A stretch of 64,000 nt of DNA from Armillaria gallica (taxonomy: Eukaryota > Basidiomycota > Agaricomycetes > Agaricales > Physalacriaceae): NCBI GenBank assembly GCA_037576215.1, contig JBANDB010000005.1, positions 5,952,001 through 6,016,000 of the forward strand. The letters are read 5' to 3'. Below, one piece after another: positions 11,196 to 22,900 of this stretch. Under the pieces are notes generated by a model. It saw only the letters and a program-made list of their open reading frames with translations. It was not told the origin of the DNA and ran no database searches. Position numbers and translations under genes: made by a program. The number at the start of each line of letters is the position of its first letter. Position 1 is the first letter of the stretch.

Positions 11196-13599
11196 TCAAG
11201 CGTTACTCTCCGCCACTTTCGAGAGTATGAACGGACCCGCCCAAGCCGGCATGCCAGGGTCTTCGTGTGTTATCCTCCAGTCCCCAACGAAATTCTTCCC
11301 ATCGACAATATATCCAAAGAAGAACAAGTTGCCCAAGCGGCGGTCGCGCTGTGAAAGAAACACGCAGCATGAAAATCCAAAAATGCAAAACAGAAGAACA
11401 AATCACTCACTGCAATCCTAAGAATGCCAATCATCCCATCCCACCGCCTAACTCGGCCATAATACGTGTAATGATTCCACGCCTGTCCATGCCTACCATC
11501 AGTCCTTCCCGTAATAATCACATCCTGCACACCGGTACAGGGCGGAAGAGGGACACTATCCAAAGGCGCGTCCCCATCGTTTGCTACCGCATCAGCACCC
11601 GCGTCCCGTCGTTTCCTCTCCTGCTTCTCCCGCATCGCACAACCGACGCATGTCTCTCGATCGTGGAACCGCCCTTTTATCTTTGTCTTCGACTCGTTTC
11701 CATTCCAATTCTCGTACACGTATTCTTGCCCCCGAGCCGTCACCCGTACACCGTGTCCGTCGATAGTTTCTTTAAAGGCAACGTCTCTGGGGAAATAGGC
11801 GTTGCGCATGCCTTGATCAAACTCGTCAAGGAGATGTTGTCGGTCGATCTCGGGTAAGGGCATATCATCGTCCTCCAATTCACCCTCACTAGCCATTTCC
11901 ACATCACGCAGGCTATCCACGTCGTCCTCGTCCATGTCTTCCTCCTCCTCCTCCTCCTCGTCGGCATCCTCATAACACGAAGGTACAGGTCCCTTTGCAC
12001 CAGTAGGAATGATATCACCGCCCGCGTAAGATACATGCTCCCGTAAACGCATATACACGGGCGCGCTTGTGAGCCCCAGGTAATCCTCGTTAAACCCCTG
12101 GGGTAACGGTACCGGGTTGTCGTTTTGAGTGGGATTTTGTTGGTCGTCACTTTGATTTGGGATCAAGAGCTGCAGGAGCTGATGTTCGCCAGGCATCTGG
12201 CGCGGCGAACTCATTGAGAATGGTCTAGGACAACTGGGGAAATAACCTACAGCCATACGACCGGCCCACAAACCAGTCAGCGATCCCAAGAGGTACATCT
12301 CGGCCTGGCGAAATCTGAGCTCGCGTACCTCATGGGCCGCAGTCTTGACTCTCATTCCTTTACCCAGCTGTGCCCGCCGCCAGATCTCATCATCGTCCCC
12401 CAGATCATCAGCCCATGCATTAGTGCAGAGCCGAAGTCTGTACCACTCTGAATCGTAGGCTCTGCTTATGTCTGACACTTCGTCCGAGGAATCTGGAGCC
12501 ACTGCCGGAAGCTTGGTGCCCCCATGCTTACCGTCAGGGCCGCCGAGACGATGCAGGTTTATCTCATCGATGTCCTCCTGCGTCGGGCCAACGTGTCCGC
12601 CTAGGCCTCTGGCTATGGCTTCTGACCTATTCCTAGGAAGGCTATAATTCATACCATATGGATACAGCTCCGTGCGTGAGAAGAAGAGGAGCTTGGCAGC
12701 GGTAGTGACAAGGGGACACGTTAGGGAGATACGCCATGAGAAATGGACCTGTGACCAGACACGAGAAGGGGACCGGTACACTGGATAAGGGCCGTGGGGT
12801 GTGGGCACCGAGAGGAAATGGGCGGAGCGGGTACGAAAGGGAATTCGCGACGATAAATTAGAGAAACTGTAGGCATTGGACTGGAGGGGCAAGACAAAGT
12901 GGTTCGGCGGTGCAAAGGCAGATGCGTACCGAAAAGGGACCGTAACGAAAGGTAGAATCAAGTGAATGATACGTTCGGACGTCTCTTCCGTTTCGGCAAG
13001 CAAGCGCACTACGGATAAGCTCAAACATGAGGTCATCACAAACAGAACGACGGCGTACCCTTTGTAGAAAGTTTCCAGAGGATCCACAATGCCAGTGCAT
13101 TCACACAGTTGTCGAGCGGCCAACCGCCGGTCTCGCTTGCTCCGTCATACAAGCGCAGGGTCACAAAGTCGTGGATCCACTCGTACGCACCAACCGCGGT
13201 CAGCTGCTGCATATTGTAGCCGTCGTCGTCGAGGCACATAAAGTATACTGCCCAGAGCACGTCGGAGACATCGACGTCGTATGTGTTCCTCAGCTCGCGC
13301 TCACCGTCCAGCCCCCGTCGCTCGAGGATGAACCGGAGCGTTTTGCGATACCAGCACAGCTGGTGCTTCAGGTCCTGCGATGTCAGCTCGAATGCACGGC
13401 GGCTGACAGCACCGTAGCTGAACTTGAAGGCAAAAATTTGGCGGAAAACGGCATTGGACTCATGGAGGTAGAGTCCAATGTTGCGGCAAGTGAGAATGAA
13501 GGGTAACAGCGAGCTGGGAAGGCCGTCTCTTGTCGGACAGGCGACGTAGAATGCGATGAGGTCGATTGTCTCTACGGGCAGGGAGAGGAGCGAGGGCAT
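11196..13599 (-). CDS. F-box protein, intact three-exon model (763 aa)
   Basis: Exons 13599-13059, 13008-11411 and 11348-11196 with introns of 50 and 62 nt sum to 2292 nt. The F-box is at the N-terminus (LLSLPVETIDLIAFYVA...LLPFILTCR). The middle has an RFRQAEMYLLG segment and an acidic run (EEEEEEDMDEDD). The C-terminus carries the block HGQAWNHYTYYGRVRRWDG, then LFFFGYIVDGKNFVGDWR, which I know as conserved in a family of agaricomycete F-box proteins. F-box proteins recruit substrates to SCF ubiquitin ligases; the substrate here is unknown. The frame is open throughout and the start has good context, so this looks functional. Confidence 0.87.
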
Positions 13600-13650
13600 G
13601 GCAGAGAATGGACAAGGTCGAACAGCGCGTCAGATTCATTGCGAGTGTAG

Positions 13651-13660
13651 TTTATATAAA
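13651..13660 (-). promoter_or_regulatory. TATA-like palindrome upstream of the F-box gene
   Basis: TTTATATAAA lies about 52-61 bp before the F-box ATG at 13599, a usual distance for a fungal TATA element. It is symmetric, so strand is assigned by the neighbouring gene. Confidence 0.45.
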
Positions 13661-14113
13661 CTGTGAGAAACCAATCTCCGATATCCAGGAAACAGTGAGT
13701 CCGGATATAGCCGTGTTTATTCCCGATCGTTTTCCTCTTTTCCTTCTTTTCCCGTCCTTATCCAGCCCTTTTCTTTTCAACTTTCTGATAAAATCGCGTC
13801 ACTCCCGGTTTCTCCCTCACGTTATCTGGCAAATTACCTTCCTATACACACTGCTTTTCGTACTTTCGCATACATCCATGCGCCGAAGCACCCCGAAAAA
13901 GGGTAGTTTTCCTTGTTCTTGATCGCCGCCTTGAGATCTGTCACCCTACGTAAGTAAGTATCACCGCGACTCTGCGTTTGCCCAGACTTGCAAACTCGCA
14001 CGGCCTTCAATCCATCAGCGCTCAGCTCTCAGGCTTTTCCCCTTTGTGATGTGACACCCAAATCTCTCCCACCTGATCTATACTCAGCGGCGCTCGTCTT
14101 CTATCGTTCGGCC

Positions 14114-14260
14114 ATGGCCATGTCCGACTCTTTTCAGGACTTCGACATATCGTCCCTGCGCAAAGGTGAGAACACTAGCTATTTATTGCTGACAACGACA
14201 AGCGCTTAGCAGGGAGGCGATGACGTTCTTAAAACACCTGTAACGTAGAACTGGGAGCTT
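14114..14260 (+). CDS. Possible first exon of a short or truncated gene
   Basis: ATGGCCATGTCC begins a short coding-like stretch (MAMSDSFQDFDISSLRK) ending at a good donor, AAAG/GTGAGA at 14166. A CT-rich leader precedes it. The only nearby acceptor (about 14213) leads to a stop after a few codons, so the rest of the gene is missing or the exon is a relic. Product not recognised. Confidence 0.3.
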
Positions 14261-14423
14261 GCCTGAATGAATCGATGAAATGTAAAATGTAACAATGAAT
14301 TGATCCCTCAATGCCGTCGGCGTTGTTCAACAGTGTCCAATACTCAACTATAATTACTGTGAAAAATTAAAACCCAATAAATGAGCTTCAAAATCAAAAA
14401 GACTATGATAAAGATGGTCGATC

Positions 14424-14499
14424 TGCTCTCTGACTGGGAGTCGAACCCAGCTTTTGCGCGTCCCAATGACAGGCGCGTGTACTACTGTCCATGAGCCCC
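14424..14499 (-). ncRNA. tRNA-like sequence, probably a tRNA relic or tRNA-derived repeat
   Basis: On the minus strand a perfect T arm is present: CTGGG, loop TTCGACT, CCCAG. Before it lies an anticodon-like arm (GCGC, CTGTCATTGGGA, GCGC) containing GTC. The acceptor stem pairs poorly (only the outer GCTC/GAGC pairs hold) and the D arm is unclear. It could be a degenerate tRNA-Asp, a tRNA-derived SINE head, or chance. Confidence 0.4.
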
Positions 14500-14645
14500 T
14501 AATCGGCCAACCCCCCGAACTCGGCCACTAATGAATTTATCGATTGCCAGCTATCTTTTGTCCAATTTTTTACATGGGAAGTTTAGTTCTAGATGAAATC
14601 TAGTGAATATCCGAAGCAGAAGTCCATAGTGTGCAATTACACAAT

Positions 14646-14973
14646 AGTGGGAGTCAGAGTTAGCGATTATGGACGATTATGAAGTCGATTATGGCAGCGA
14701 TTATGAGTCCGATTACAAGACATAATCGCCCTCATAATCGCCTTAGCTCTGACCGTCTGCTCTGCTTCGTCGGATTATGTCAAATTATGTAAGAGTCAAT
14801 TGGGGCGAGGATCATAATCGCCGTTCATAATCGTCGCCATAATCGTATAAGCGCCTCTGGAGTCGCTTATACGATTATGGTCGATTACGATTATTCCCAC
14901 GATTACGGTCCTCATAATCGTTCCCATAATCGTTTTCATAATCGTCCCGTAATCGTCTACTCTGACTCCCACT
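14646..14973. mobile_element. 328-bp MITE-like element with 15-bp TIRs and CGATTA arrays
   Basis: Perfect terminal inverted repeats AGTGGGAGTCAGAGT lie at 14646-14660 and 14959-14973, flanked on both sides by AAT (or TA, since T...A also extends the repeat). Inside are 18 copies of CGATTA or its complement TAATCG, mostly as CGATTATG/CATAATCG. A perfect 17-bp inverted repeat sits at the centre (14837-14853 and 14864-14880, 10-nt loop). There is no coding potential. This has the layout of a non-autonomous DNA transposon with subterminal repeats that would bind a transposase; the superfamily cannot be told from this copy. Confidence 0.75.
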
Positions 14974-14979
14974 AATGCT

Positions 14980-15480
14980 AGAATACGATGTTTGCGAAAA
15001 GTGTGATGTAATGCGATTTTAGTAAGCGGATTGCAACCAGATCCGTCTCCATTCACTGAACGACGACCATTGACGCTCTGAAACCAGATGCGGTGACTAA
15101 TGAGCATGGTTTGGGCTCAGAATGTGAAAGCCAATGTCACAAAATAAAATTTTATGGGTATCTATTGCACTCTGTATGTTTGTGGCCAATTGCACCTGAA
15201 ATGCCGAGATATGATGAGTCTGAGCTAAAATATTCGTGGGCCAACTATAAATATTCCAAAAAATACTATATATCATATATCATATCATCAGGTCCTTGGC
15301 TAGCCTCTGAAAGAGAATGGGACAATTAGGACAGCAAATGACTATTTAAATCCTTCATCTATCGTACTCAGTCGCTAAAGTGGCCGAGATCCGGCTCAGG
15401 GACAGTAACCGATATACTATCAGAAATGCATACTGTGGCGAAATACTACTTACTAGTTGCTTTACTAGTGTTGACCCTCG
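14980..15480. other. Intergenic, nothing recognised
   Basis: Moderately AT-rich. Short open frames exist but none shows splice structure or a recognisable motif. Confidence 0.4.
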
Positions 15481-15482
15481 AC

Positions 15483-15798
15483 TTACATGCTCATGTTTAC
15501 GGTCCACTTTGGCATGGCGCCTCCTCCATAGATCTTGATTTCTTCCGTTTTGTGCTTCTTGTTGCCGGCAGTGATCGTCAAGCGAAACTTGGACTTTTCT
15601 GTGGGCGCGATCTTAACGATTTTGGCCTCTATGTTACAGCACATTAAAGGGAGGCTAAACATTCGAATGTCGATAACACGAACTAAGAATGTAAAGGATT
15701 CGACCACGGCGAGGACATATGAGCACAGAAATGAAGGAAGAAACAATGAAAGCGAGGCTGACCTTCCTTCGTTGGCCATGGTTTCCCTGGTGCTAACC
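15483..15798 (-). CDS. Hypothetical small protein
   Basis: A minus-strand frame starts at ATG GTT AGC near 15798 and reads MVSTRETMANEGR, a hydrophobic stretch, then EAKIVKIAPTEKSKFRLTIT and a basic tail ending MPKWTVNMSM. The hydrophobic middle could be a true segment or an unspliced intron (GTCAGC...ACATAG), although the phases do not match well. I do not recognise the family. Confidence 0.3.
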
Positions 15799-16089
15799 AT
15801 GGCAGACGTGGTGGTACGAGGGAAAAGCAAGGCTCATGTGTATGGAAGTCGTGCAGCATCAGTCTGAGTCTGAATGCTCATTCAATCCACAAGCGCCCTA
15901 AGCCACCTGAGTTGCCTATATATGGCAAACTCGCGGCAAATCTGTACAGTCCAGCACGGCTCCTTGTCTTGCGTTGCGATAAAGTTCACCTGCCAACGTT
16001 CGGTTACGCGGGAGGGAAGACGAACCTAGTGATCATTGGTCATGATACCGGCACGGGTGAGCTTTTTTTTTTTTGGTACTTATACGCCT

Positions 16090-16570
16090 AAGGCCAACAT
16101 TAATTCACCAAGGATAATACCTGCTACCAATGCTATGACGCTTGAAGCTTTCGATGCATTGGAAAGAGCATTGATGTCTTGCCAGTGGAGAAAAGGACGG
16201 AGCAAGGAAGGGCAGTACAGCCAAAGACGAGGAAAAACCAACCTCGGATGCCAACATCGCCATCGCGTCGAGTCCAACAGACGAATTCGCAAAGCTATTG
16301 ACGCTGTCTCCAATTCTTAGGAGAACGACAATGTTATCCCTCACCCACGATTCGACGTTAGTACCACCAGCACTCGAGGAGGAGCCAAAAACCAGCTAGT
16401 TCGACGCCAGCCGCGATGAGTGCAAGACGATGTAAGGGCGGTTCACCATCGATGGTGACTACCTCGTTGCCTCCGCGACCTTTGCCACCCTCAGCATCAC
16501 TTATTCAAGCTAACGAGAGCCCGCCGCTGCCAAGGGCTGACACGCGTCGGAGAGCCTCGAATCAGACTGA
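16090..16570 (+). pseudogene. Fragment of the PHD-SET gene (C-terminal half), decayed
   Basis: The order of matches to the intact gene is kept: GAAGCTTTCGATGCATTGG (like 7440-7460), then the block around 16240-16330 (like 7730-7810), then TTCACCATCGATGG at 16441 (like 7950) and CCGCCGCTGCCAAGGG at 16519. Large deletions and stop codons separate them. No start, PHD or SET core remains. Confidence 0.65.
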
Positions 16571-16729
16571 GATGGATGCAAGTCGTCGTGTGTGGGAGGT
16601 GATGGGAGTAATCAAACGGAATAGCATTGGAAATTCCGGGCCTCGCTTAGCAGGATGCACCAAACGGCTCAACATCACAGCCCCTTTGTTTAGTCCAAGT
16701 CTTTTTCAAAGGTACGTCGCCTGAACCCA

Positions 16730-17270
16730 TTGCGTCTTCACGAGCTAACACAACTTTCGGTATTACAGGACTGGTCGAGGGTCGCTGATATGGTGGATAT
16801 CGATGAACGGTCGAACACGGTGAGTTGGTTTGTTGGTGTTTCTCTTCTCTTTGTCTCTAAACAATGTCCTCACTCAAGCTCGCCTTCGATATTACACCAG
16901 CAATTCAAGGCCGTCTCGGTAGGATTGCTGGCGATACCCTTCCCACCTATCCTCCTTGCGATTGAGGTCAGGAATCCAACATCGGGGACTTGTGTGACGA
17001 TAGGCGTAGATGCTTTTCCCCCCTGAGGATTGGAATGGATGGATTTCGGAGGCTGAGAGGGATGGCGGTTGGTCGAATTGGATTCAGGTTGTCACGCACG
17101 CACGGGATGAATGCGATACACGCGGTACTAGCAATTACTCCTGCCTAGGTGAGTCTTTTGATTCCTCCCGACATATCAATCTAAAAACATAAATACAGGC
17201 CGTCTCATTGAAATCCTTCGTACTCGGCATCCACTCTCCCTCGCACGCGCTCAGCACTTGGGCTGATAAA
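16730..17270 (+). pseudogene. C-terminal part of an unrecognised gene, duplicated at 42.2-42.4 kb
   Basis: Coding-like pieces are separated by intron-like gaps. DWSRVADMVDIDERSNT ends at a GTGAGT donor (16819), then FDITPAIQGRLGRIAGD, then PPEDWNGWISEAERDGGWSN...SCL. The last joins through a GTGAGT...ACAG intron (17151-17201) to RLIEILRTRHPLSLARAQHLG and a stop at about 17268. The last two exons are well formed, but the earlier ones do not join in one frame. A more decayed copy lies at 42170-42410. Product unknown. Confidence 0.45.
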
Positions 17271-17520
17271 TGTTGAGGATGTGCTCAGTATCGGGATCAT
17301 CATCACGGCTGGCTCCGCGTGTTTCCGACGCGTTCAAGGTTGGCAAGAGCGCCTCGTTCTCGCTATCATCTTCGTGTCGCTGTGGCCGGTCCTCGCTTGA
17401 ATTGCCTTTCCCAGCGTCAGTGCTGGCATTTACTTGTTCACGACGACTTTAGCAGGAGCCGTCTCTTATCTTGAAGCTCAGGTCTATCTCTGGTATGTTG
17501 CTCTACATTATTCTGTGATT
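17270..17520 (+). pseudogene. Membrane-protein-like remnant, duplicated at 38.73-38.89 kb
   Basis: The plus strand reads NVEDVLSIGIIITAGSA...LVLAIIFVSLWPVLA, a stop, then SAGIYLFTTTLAGAVSYLEAQ and a hydrophobic tail. This suggests two or three transmembrane helices with a nonsense codon between them. The copy at 38.7 kb is shorter and also broken. Family not recognised. Confidence 0.35.
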
Positions 17521-17527
17521 CATTTCC

Positions 17528-17809
17528 TTACCTTCCGTGTCCCAGGATGCGACAGTGATGACGCATTTTCTTAAGGTAGAGATTTTGATAAACCTTCTCT
17601 GAATCGCGATAAATTGCTGCATAAGCTTTGACGCCAACGCCGCCATCACTTTCGCAAATTTGTTCTTTGGTCCACGACTCGCTGTCGACTTCACGAGTAC
17701 TACCAGCGCGAGACGCTCGCGTCAAGTGTACCTCCGCAACCCCCTTTCGCCACCCAAGGACCGTCCAAAATGCTTCAGTCGGACATCGTAAGCCTGAAAT
17801 AACACTCAA
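17528..17809 (-). pseudogene. Conserved unknown ORF, copy A (paralogue at 39.0-39.2 kb)
   Basis: The minus strand encodes EAFWTVLGWRKGVAEVHLTR, then EVDSESWTKEQICESDGGVG and a C-terminal KVYQNLYLKKMRHHCRILGHGR. The paralogue at 38.99-39.19 kb keeps the same protein pattern over about 55 residues. Here one extra base near the ATG (17793) shifts the start, while the rest of the frame is open. The two copies agree better in protein than in spacing, which suggests past selection. Confidence 0.4.
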
Positions 17810-17859
17810 AATAGCTTGGGCATCGGTTGTAATCCTTTGAATTTACATCGCCGACTAAA

Positions 17860-19500
17860 AAATACAAGACATTATTTTCTGATACTTGTGTGTAATATGC
17901 GTAACAAATGAAAGCCAACACTGGTCCGCTACACTTGAAAATGTCACAATAAAGGAATCAAGAAGCGGGAGCCTTGCAAAAAAAACATGATCTCCATTCC
18001 ACGAGGACGCTCGCCACGCCCGACCTCCGCCATTTTCCATTGCCTATATAAGAGGGTTTGCGATGTGGTCGACCAACCATATCGAGTATTTCGGGATATC
18101 TAAGGAGGATCGTCATCAGAAGCAGACCGTAAAGCTAACGAGAACATACTGACCACTGTTACTGCGAACGAACGCCCAACCTGGTAGGAAAATCAGACGA
18201 AACTTGTATCTGTGATTGCTACCTTCACGGCAAAGTGATACATCGACTTGAGGGAATATACATCCACTGGGCTTGAGAGACACAAAAGAGAGTCTACAAA
18301 TACGGTTTCGACTAGCATATAATCAGAGTGGATCGCGAATTCAATGAAGGCTACGCACGTGTGGCGACATTCATGACCCAAAGCGCTCTGCCACTTGTAC
18401 CTCCGTTTCATGACTTCGCTCTACGAATGAAACTGGCGATAAAAGTCCATCAAGAGGCTGGGCTGTAGATTCTCCTGCTGGCGGGTCGATGTTATCGACA
18501 GCTAATGCCGTTCGTGATGATGATCCCGGTGGAGACGACACTGTCGAGGGATTTTGCAAAGGATGAACTGATGAATACGGTTCTTCGTATGCTGGTCGAA
18601 AGTTTTGGCACCCGTAAGTGATCTGGCCATGTCGGTTCTGATAGATATTAGTCAATAATCATGTACCAAGCACAAGGAAGAATTACCTGTCGTAAGCGGC
18701 ACCGGTGTATCATCGATGTCCATCGTACTTGATCACCATCATTCTCGTAGAAATCACTATCTCCGTCATCCATGTCGCCGACTCGCAGTCGTCCAAATCG
18801 AGGTTGACTGCTTTCACACCCGTCTTCGTATCTGACAGCAGAGCGTCAATAGTTTTCCTTACACAAGGATGGTGTGCGTACCATTTATGCACGAACAGTG
18901 TATACCCGTGTCGCTTGCAAAAGTCGCCCCCGGTCCCGAGGTGATATGCGCGTGCGTATGACGATAGGCAGCTTCCCATTGTTGAGCGTTCCATGCCATG
19001 ACGTAAGAGTGGGTTTTGGAGCGTAACCTCAATTTCGAGGGTGGCGTTCGACCAGTAAATCAATACTGATTTCTGCTAGGGTAACCTTCACGATGCAGGC
19101 CCATACCTTCACGAATTGGTCTTGGACACGAAGGAAATACGGAAGGACTACTCCCCGTGAGGGGTATGAGTGCATTTGCCGCTGAAGGTGTGGATTTTGA
19201 CAAAGTATGTGCAGTCCATTCTAATCCGAATGGCGACGTATGGTGCCGAGTTTGTCGGTAAACGTGTAGAGGACTTCACTTGCAGTGGTGAAAATGAGGA
19301 GCATTCGTCGCGTCGATCTGACTAGCGATCAAAGTGTTGTGGAAGGAACAATTTCTCCGTGGGATACTATGTTGCTGCATCGTATCGATGACATTGAGTG
19401 CCATTATCAAAAGGGTATCTTCGCAGCCAGAGCTATGAAGAACGAGTAAGCCTTCGAACCACGAGAGATTGTGGCAAAAGGGACAGACCTTAAGGCCTTA
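17860..19500 (-). pseudogene. Decayed BTB/POZ gene copy (R3), the most complete of the relics
   Basis: The minus strand shows, from 5' to 3': an acidic MDDGDSDF block (about 18770) and an intron (GTAATT...GGCCAG). Then come PAYEEPYSSVHPLQNPSTVS, and VDVYSLKSMYHFAVK followed by GTAGCA. In the intact gene the matching SPKSMYRLAVK is also followed by GTAG at the same codon, so the splice site is conserved. A YPEILDM block and frameshifted DHIANPL follow. Stops and shifts make it non-functional. The same block recurs at 39.25-40.83 kb. Confidence 0.7.
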
Positions 19501-20850
19501 TGACTCATTGACCCATATATTTTCCTCCAGCGAAAGTCTGCACGATGAGATCCGGTCGTAGCGAGAGCGGCGAGACTCCGTTCTCACAACTTACACAGCC
19601 CACCTCTCGAAAACAAGGCTGTCGTATTTCGGTCCTCTGGATTACCACATGTGAGAGGAGTGCTCGGTGATCAGTAGAGTGTGTGCATGCTTGACGCCTT
19701 CCTCTCATCGTAGTCTTCCCTGTCATCGACGGCATGCTCTCGGAGGACGATCCGTCGTCTAGGGCCAAAACTCGGTGACCCACATGGATCCAGAACCGGG
19801 ATCCTCTCCCCCTCGAACGCCTGCATTACAACTCCTTGGAAATCCAGCCGCCGGGTGCACGTGCCGTGTCTATCCACCTTGAAGCTGTCCTTCAAAGGCA
19901 ATATCCTTCGAGGCCGGTCGATATAGCGTTTGCTTAATAAGTGGGCGGAAACCTGTGGGCATGATGATTATGGAGTCGGTCATTTGGGCAAGGGAGGATA
20001 TCAAAGCGTGAAAGCTATTGCGCGCATGAGACGCAATGCCGTAGCATACTCAAAGATGTACTCACCAAGTTCCTCAGAGATCAGCTAACGCGACAAGCCG
20101 CGTGCGCCTCTCGTCATTCCACCATAAGCATCCCGAATTGTCGGAGAGATGTCACTGGACCTCGGGCCTGCGAAAGGGAGAAATCCTGGGGTACCGATGG
20201 AGGCTAAGAATTATTCTCCTGGACAAGGAGACGATGCGTCAAGCTGCTGAGACGACCGTGGAGGTGACCAGAGAAGAGATTTAATTAATAAATTAAATAA
20301 CTTTTGACAAAGGTATAGATCATGTGACACGGTGTTCACGTCAGACTTGGTTGCACGACGCGTCGTCTCCGAGTCCACCAAGTACAATCTGCCCGTCGAA
20401 TAGAAACTCACAGCTAGACGTTACCTCTTCTCAGCACAATTCTCGTCTCTTATCGCTCTAAAAGTCATCAGCCAGTGTTCAGTTATCTAGGAGGGATTCT
20501 GCAAAGCCCCACTGTCATGGTAGTCGAACACCAGATAAAACTGTTTGTGATCAAAGTCAGTTCCCCCGTTACGCGAGGGGTAGATGAACGCACAATATTC
20601 CCAGGGAAGAGGAACCACGTACGCACATCTTAGTTTTCATTCGTCCGTGCGAGTACTCATTTATCTTCAGCTTTCTACGGCTGCCAGTTGCTGCTGGGCT
20701 CACTCCGTACGCCGAGAAATTTAAGCCATGTCGGAGCAACTGCAGAAGGAGCACATTTGACTTGATTTCTTCAGGCGGGGTTTTTTGTTGAGACATGTGC
20801 AACTAAGACTTAGATTTTTGCTTAGTACTATACCTTCTCCAAATCCTACG
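19500..20850. other. Intergenic, no gene recognised
   Basis: Several short overlapping frames exist on both strands but none has supported splicing or known motifs. The left edge is similar to the 40.8 kb region, in keeping with the block duplication. Confidence 0.4.
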
Positions 20851-20854
20851 AAGC

Positions 20855-22770
20855 TCGAAGCTGTCGACGCCTTGGAGGAAGCGATCATCCGATAAGGAAG
20901 GCTGTGTACTCAAGGCGACACCAAAGGGCAAAGGAGGGCTTACCGGTGGAACGGCTATTCGTCAAGCTCGGGCGGCAGCAGGAATGGTAACGGCACCATA
21001 AATCACACCCCGTTGCACTTCACCCGTGCTTCCGCTTCTTCACATTGTGCTTCTACCTCGACGACGACGACGAAACGAATTACCTCTCCTGACGACCCTT
21101 CGCCCCAGTGCATGTGTGAGCTGCCGCATGATGACGGGTTCGTGCTCTGCGAGAACTGCTTGAGGTGGGCAGCACCCACATTTTTACTCAGCATGCACTA
21201 ACAAGTCTTTGAGATTACCCTTCTTCTGGTCTATCGACACCTTTGTCTTGCTTCATGCGGAATGTTTTGGGATTTACGCCGGAGTCAAGGGAGAAATTTG
21301 GAATAGACAACGAGGTGGACGAAGAAGAAGATTAGCAGACCTAGGTTAGTATCGAGAAGGACATCCTCCGACTGCATTCCCCCAACCATTTGCCTATGTC
21401 ACATTGCCATTGCGGCATTGTACCCTATCCACTCGATTCTGTCTATCCACCGACGTACATGTTACATACCACCCAGCGCGTCGGTCCACGGATCCGTCTC
21501 TGTTGTTAGCTGTCGGTCGAGGATCCAGGCCGGCCCGAGGATCCTCTAAACGGTTCCACATATACTCGGGTCGCGAGGGCATTTGTACATCTCATTCCTT
21601 GACTCCGACGATTTTGGTTTGGCTCTCGATGCTCGACTTGCGGGCAATGCTGCTCGATTGATTCGCCCAGGGTGTCATCCTATTGCCGAAATACATGCAA
21701 ACGAGGACGGTATGGGATACAAGAGCTCAGCGCCGGAGACGAGATAGTGCTAGGACAGGAATGGGACGATGCCCATCTCAGGAAGGGATGCTTGAAGCCG
21801 TCGAAGGACCGTTCATGTCATCCGTATACGACGGCAGAATGGGCTGTACACTCGAGGTGATGGCGATTGCAACCTAGGTCCAGTGGTCATGAGGGAGCGA
21901 GGGGCAGGGAAAGCAGAAACAAAAGGAAGTCTTGCCGCTAGTTGATAGAAGGACAGAACAAGGAGGTGCAGTACCACCTGGGATGAGGAAGCAAACTGCC
22001 AACGTCGCCATCCCAACAAACGCATTCGCAAAACTGACGTTAACGTCTCCGATTCTTAGGACGGAGGATTTGATGGTATCGCCGTTGACACTGACTCCAC
22101 CAGTACCGCTGGCGCGAAGGCGAAAATCACCTTGTTCGACGTCGGACGCCCTAAGCGCAGAGTCGTTCGCCGTTGATTCTCCAGCGACGACAGTCAGTTG
22201 GGATGCTGGTCGATTTGCCACTGCCAACGCCTAATAGTACGCCGTCTGTGATGAATCCAGGAAAGAACCGGAAGGAACCGGATACAGAGCCACCGACGCG
22301 CCTTAAATTGCCATCACCGGTGATGTGGACCCCTCACCTGATATCCCTGGCCTGTTCTTTGTATCACCCAACACCCATCATCATACAACTCTCCGACTTC
22401 ATTCCCGTCCCCAGCTTCTCCTCTCAACTGTTCTTCTCGCATTCTCCGTCGCCTCCGCCAAATATACATCTCTTCCCTAAATGAGGTCCACAGTGACGCT
22501 GGATAATTGAACGAAGGAGCGAGAGAAGGGGGTGATTAAGCGAGAGGAGGAGGAGCCGTTATTGAGGATGGCGATACCGATACCAGTTCCGCCGACGGTT
22601 ACCATCCCAGGCCCCGAGAGCGATGATGGGCGGGTGGGGGTGCTAGGATTTCATTGTGAGCTTTCGTATTCGGGTAATTTATGTGCTATTTCTTTCTTGT
22701 ACTGACCGTGTATGTTTATAAAAGCTTATTTAGACATTTGATTTACCCCCAGTGCTTAGGATAACTTAGG
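20855..22770 (+). pseudogene. Decayed PHD-SET copy with its 3' flank, preceded by a short second fragment
   Basis: A 90-bp piece (20855-20940) matches the intact gene near 7440-7510. It is followed by a longer collinear copy from 20960 (matching about 6470 on) to 22770, which includes the 3' untranslated sequence after 8757. The first PHD half is well kept (CMCELPHDDG, then LCENCLR and the intron donor), but the second half (WCHAAC) is deleted. The SET core is broken by indels, and the tail has internal deletions such as the loss of about 200 bp near 22190. Confidence 0.8.
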
Positions 22771-22900
22771 GATAATCGTGAAACCGCTCAGTGCTGTTGT
22801 ATTTATTGGTAAGCATGTTGCGAGCATGACAGGTTACAACAGAAGTTTGGGTGTTTGTTCTCGCTGAGTTAATACATAGTTAAACTTGATTAAATCCAAG

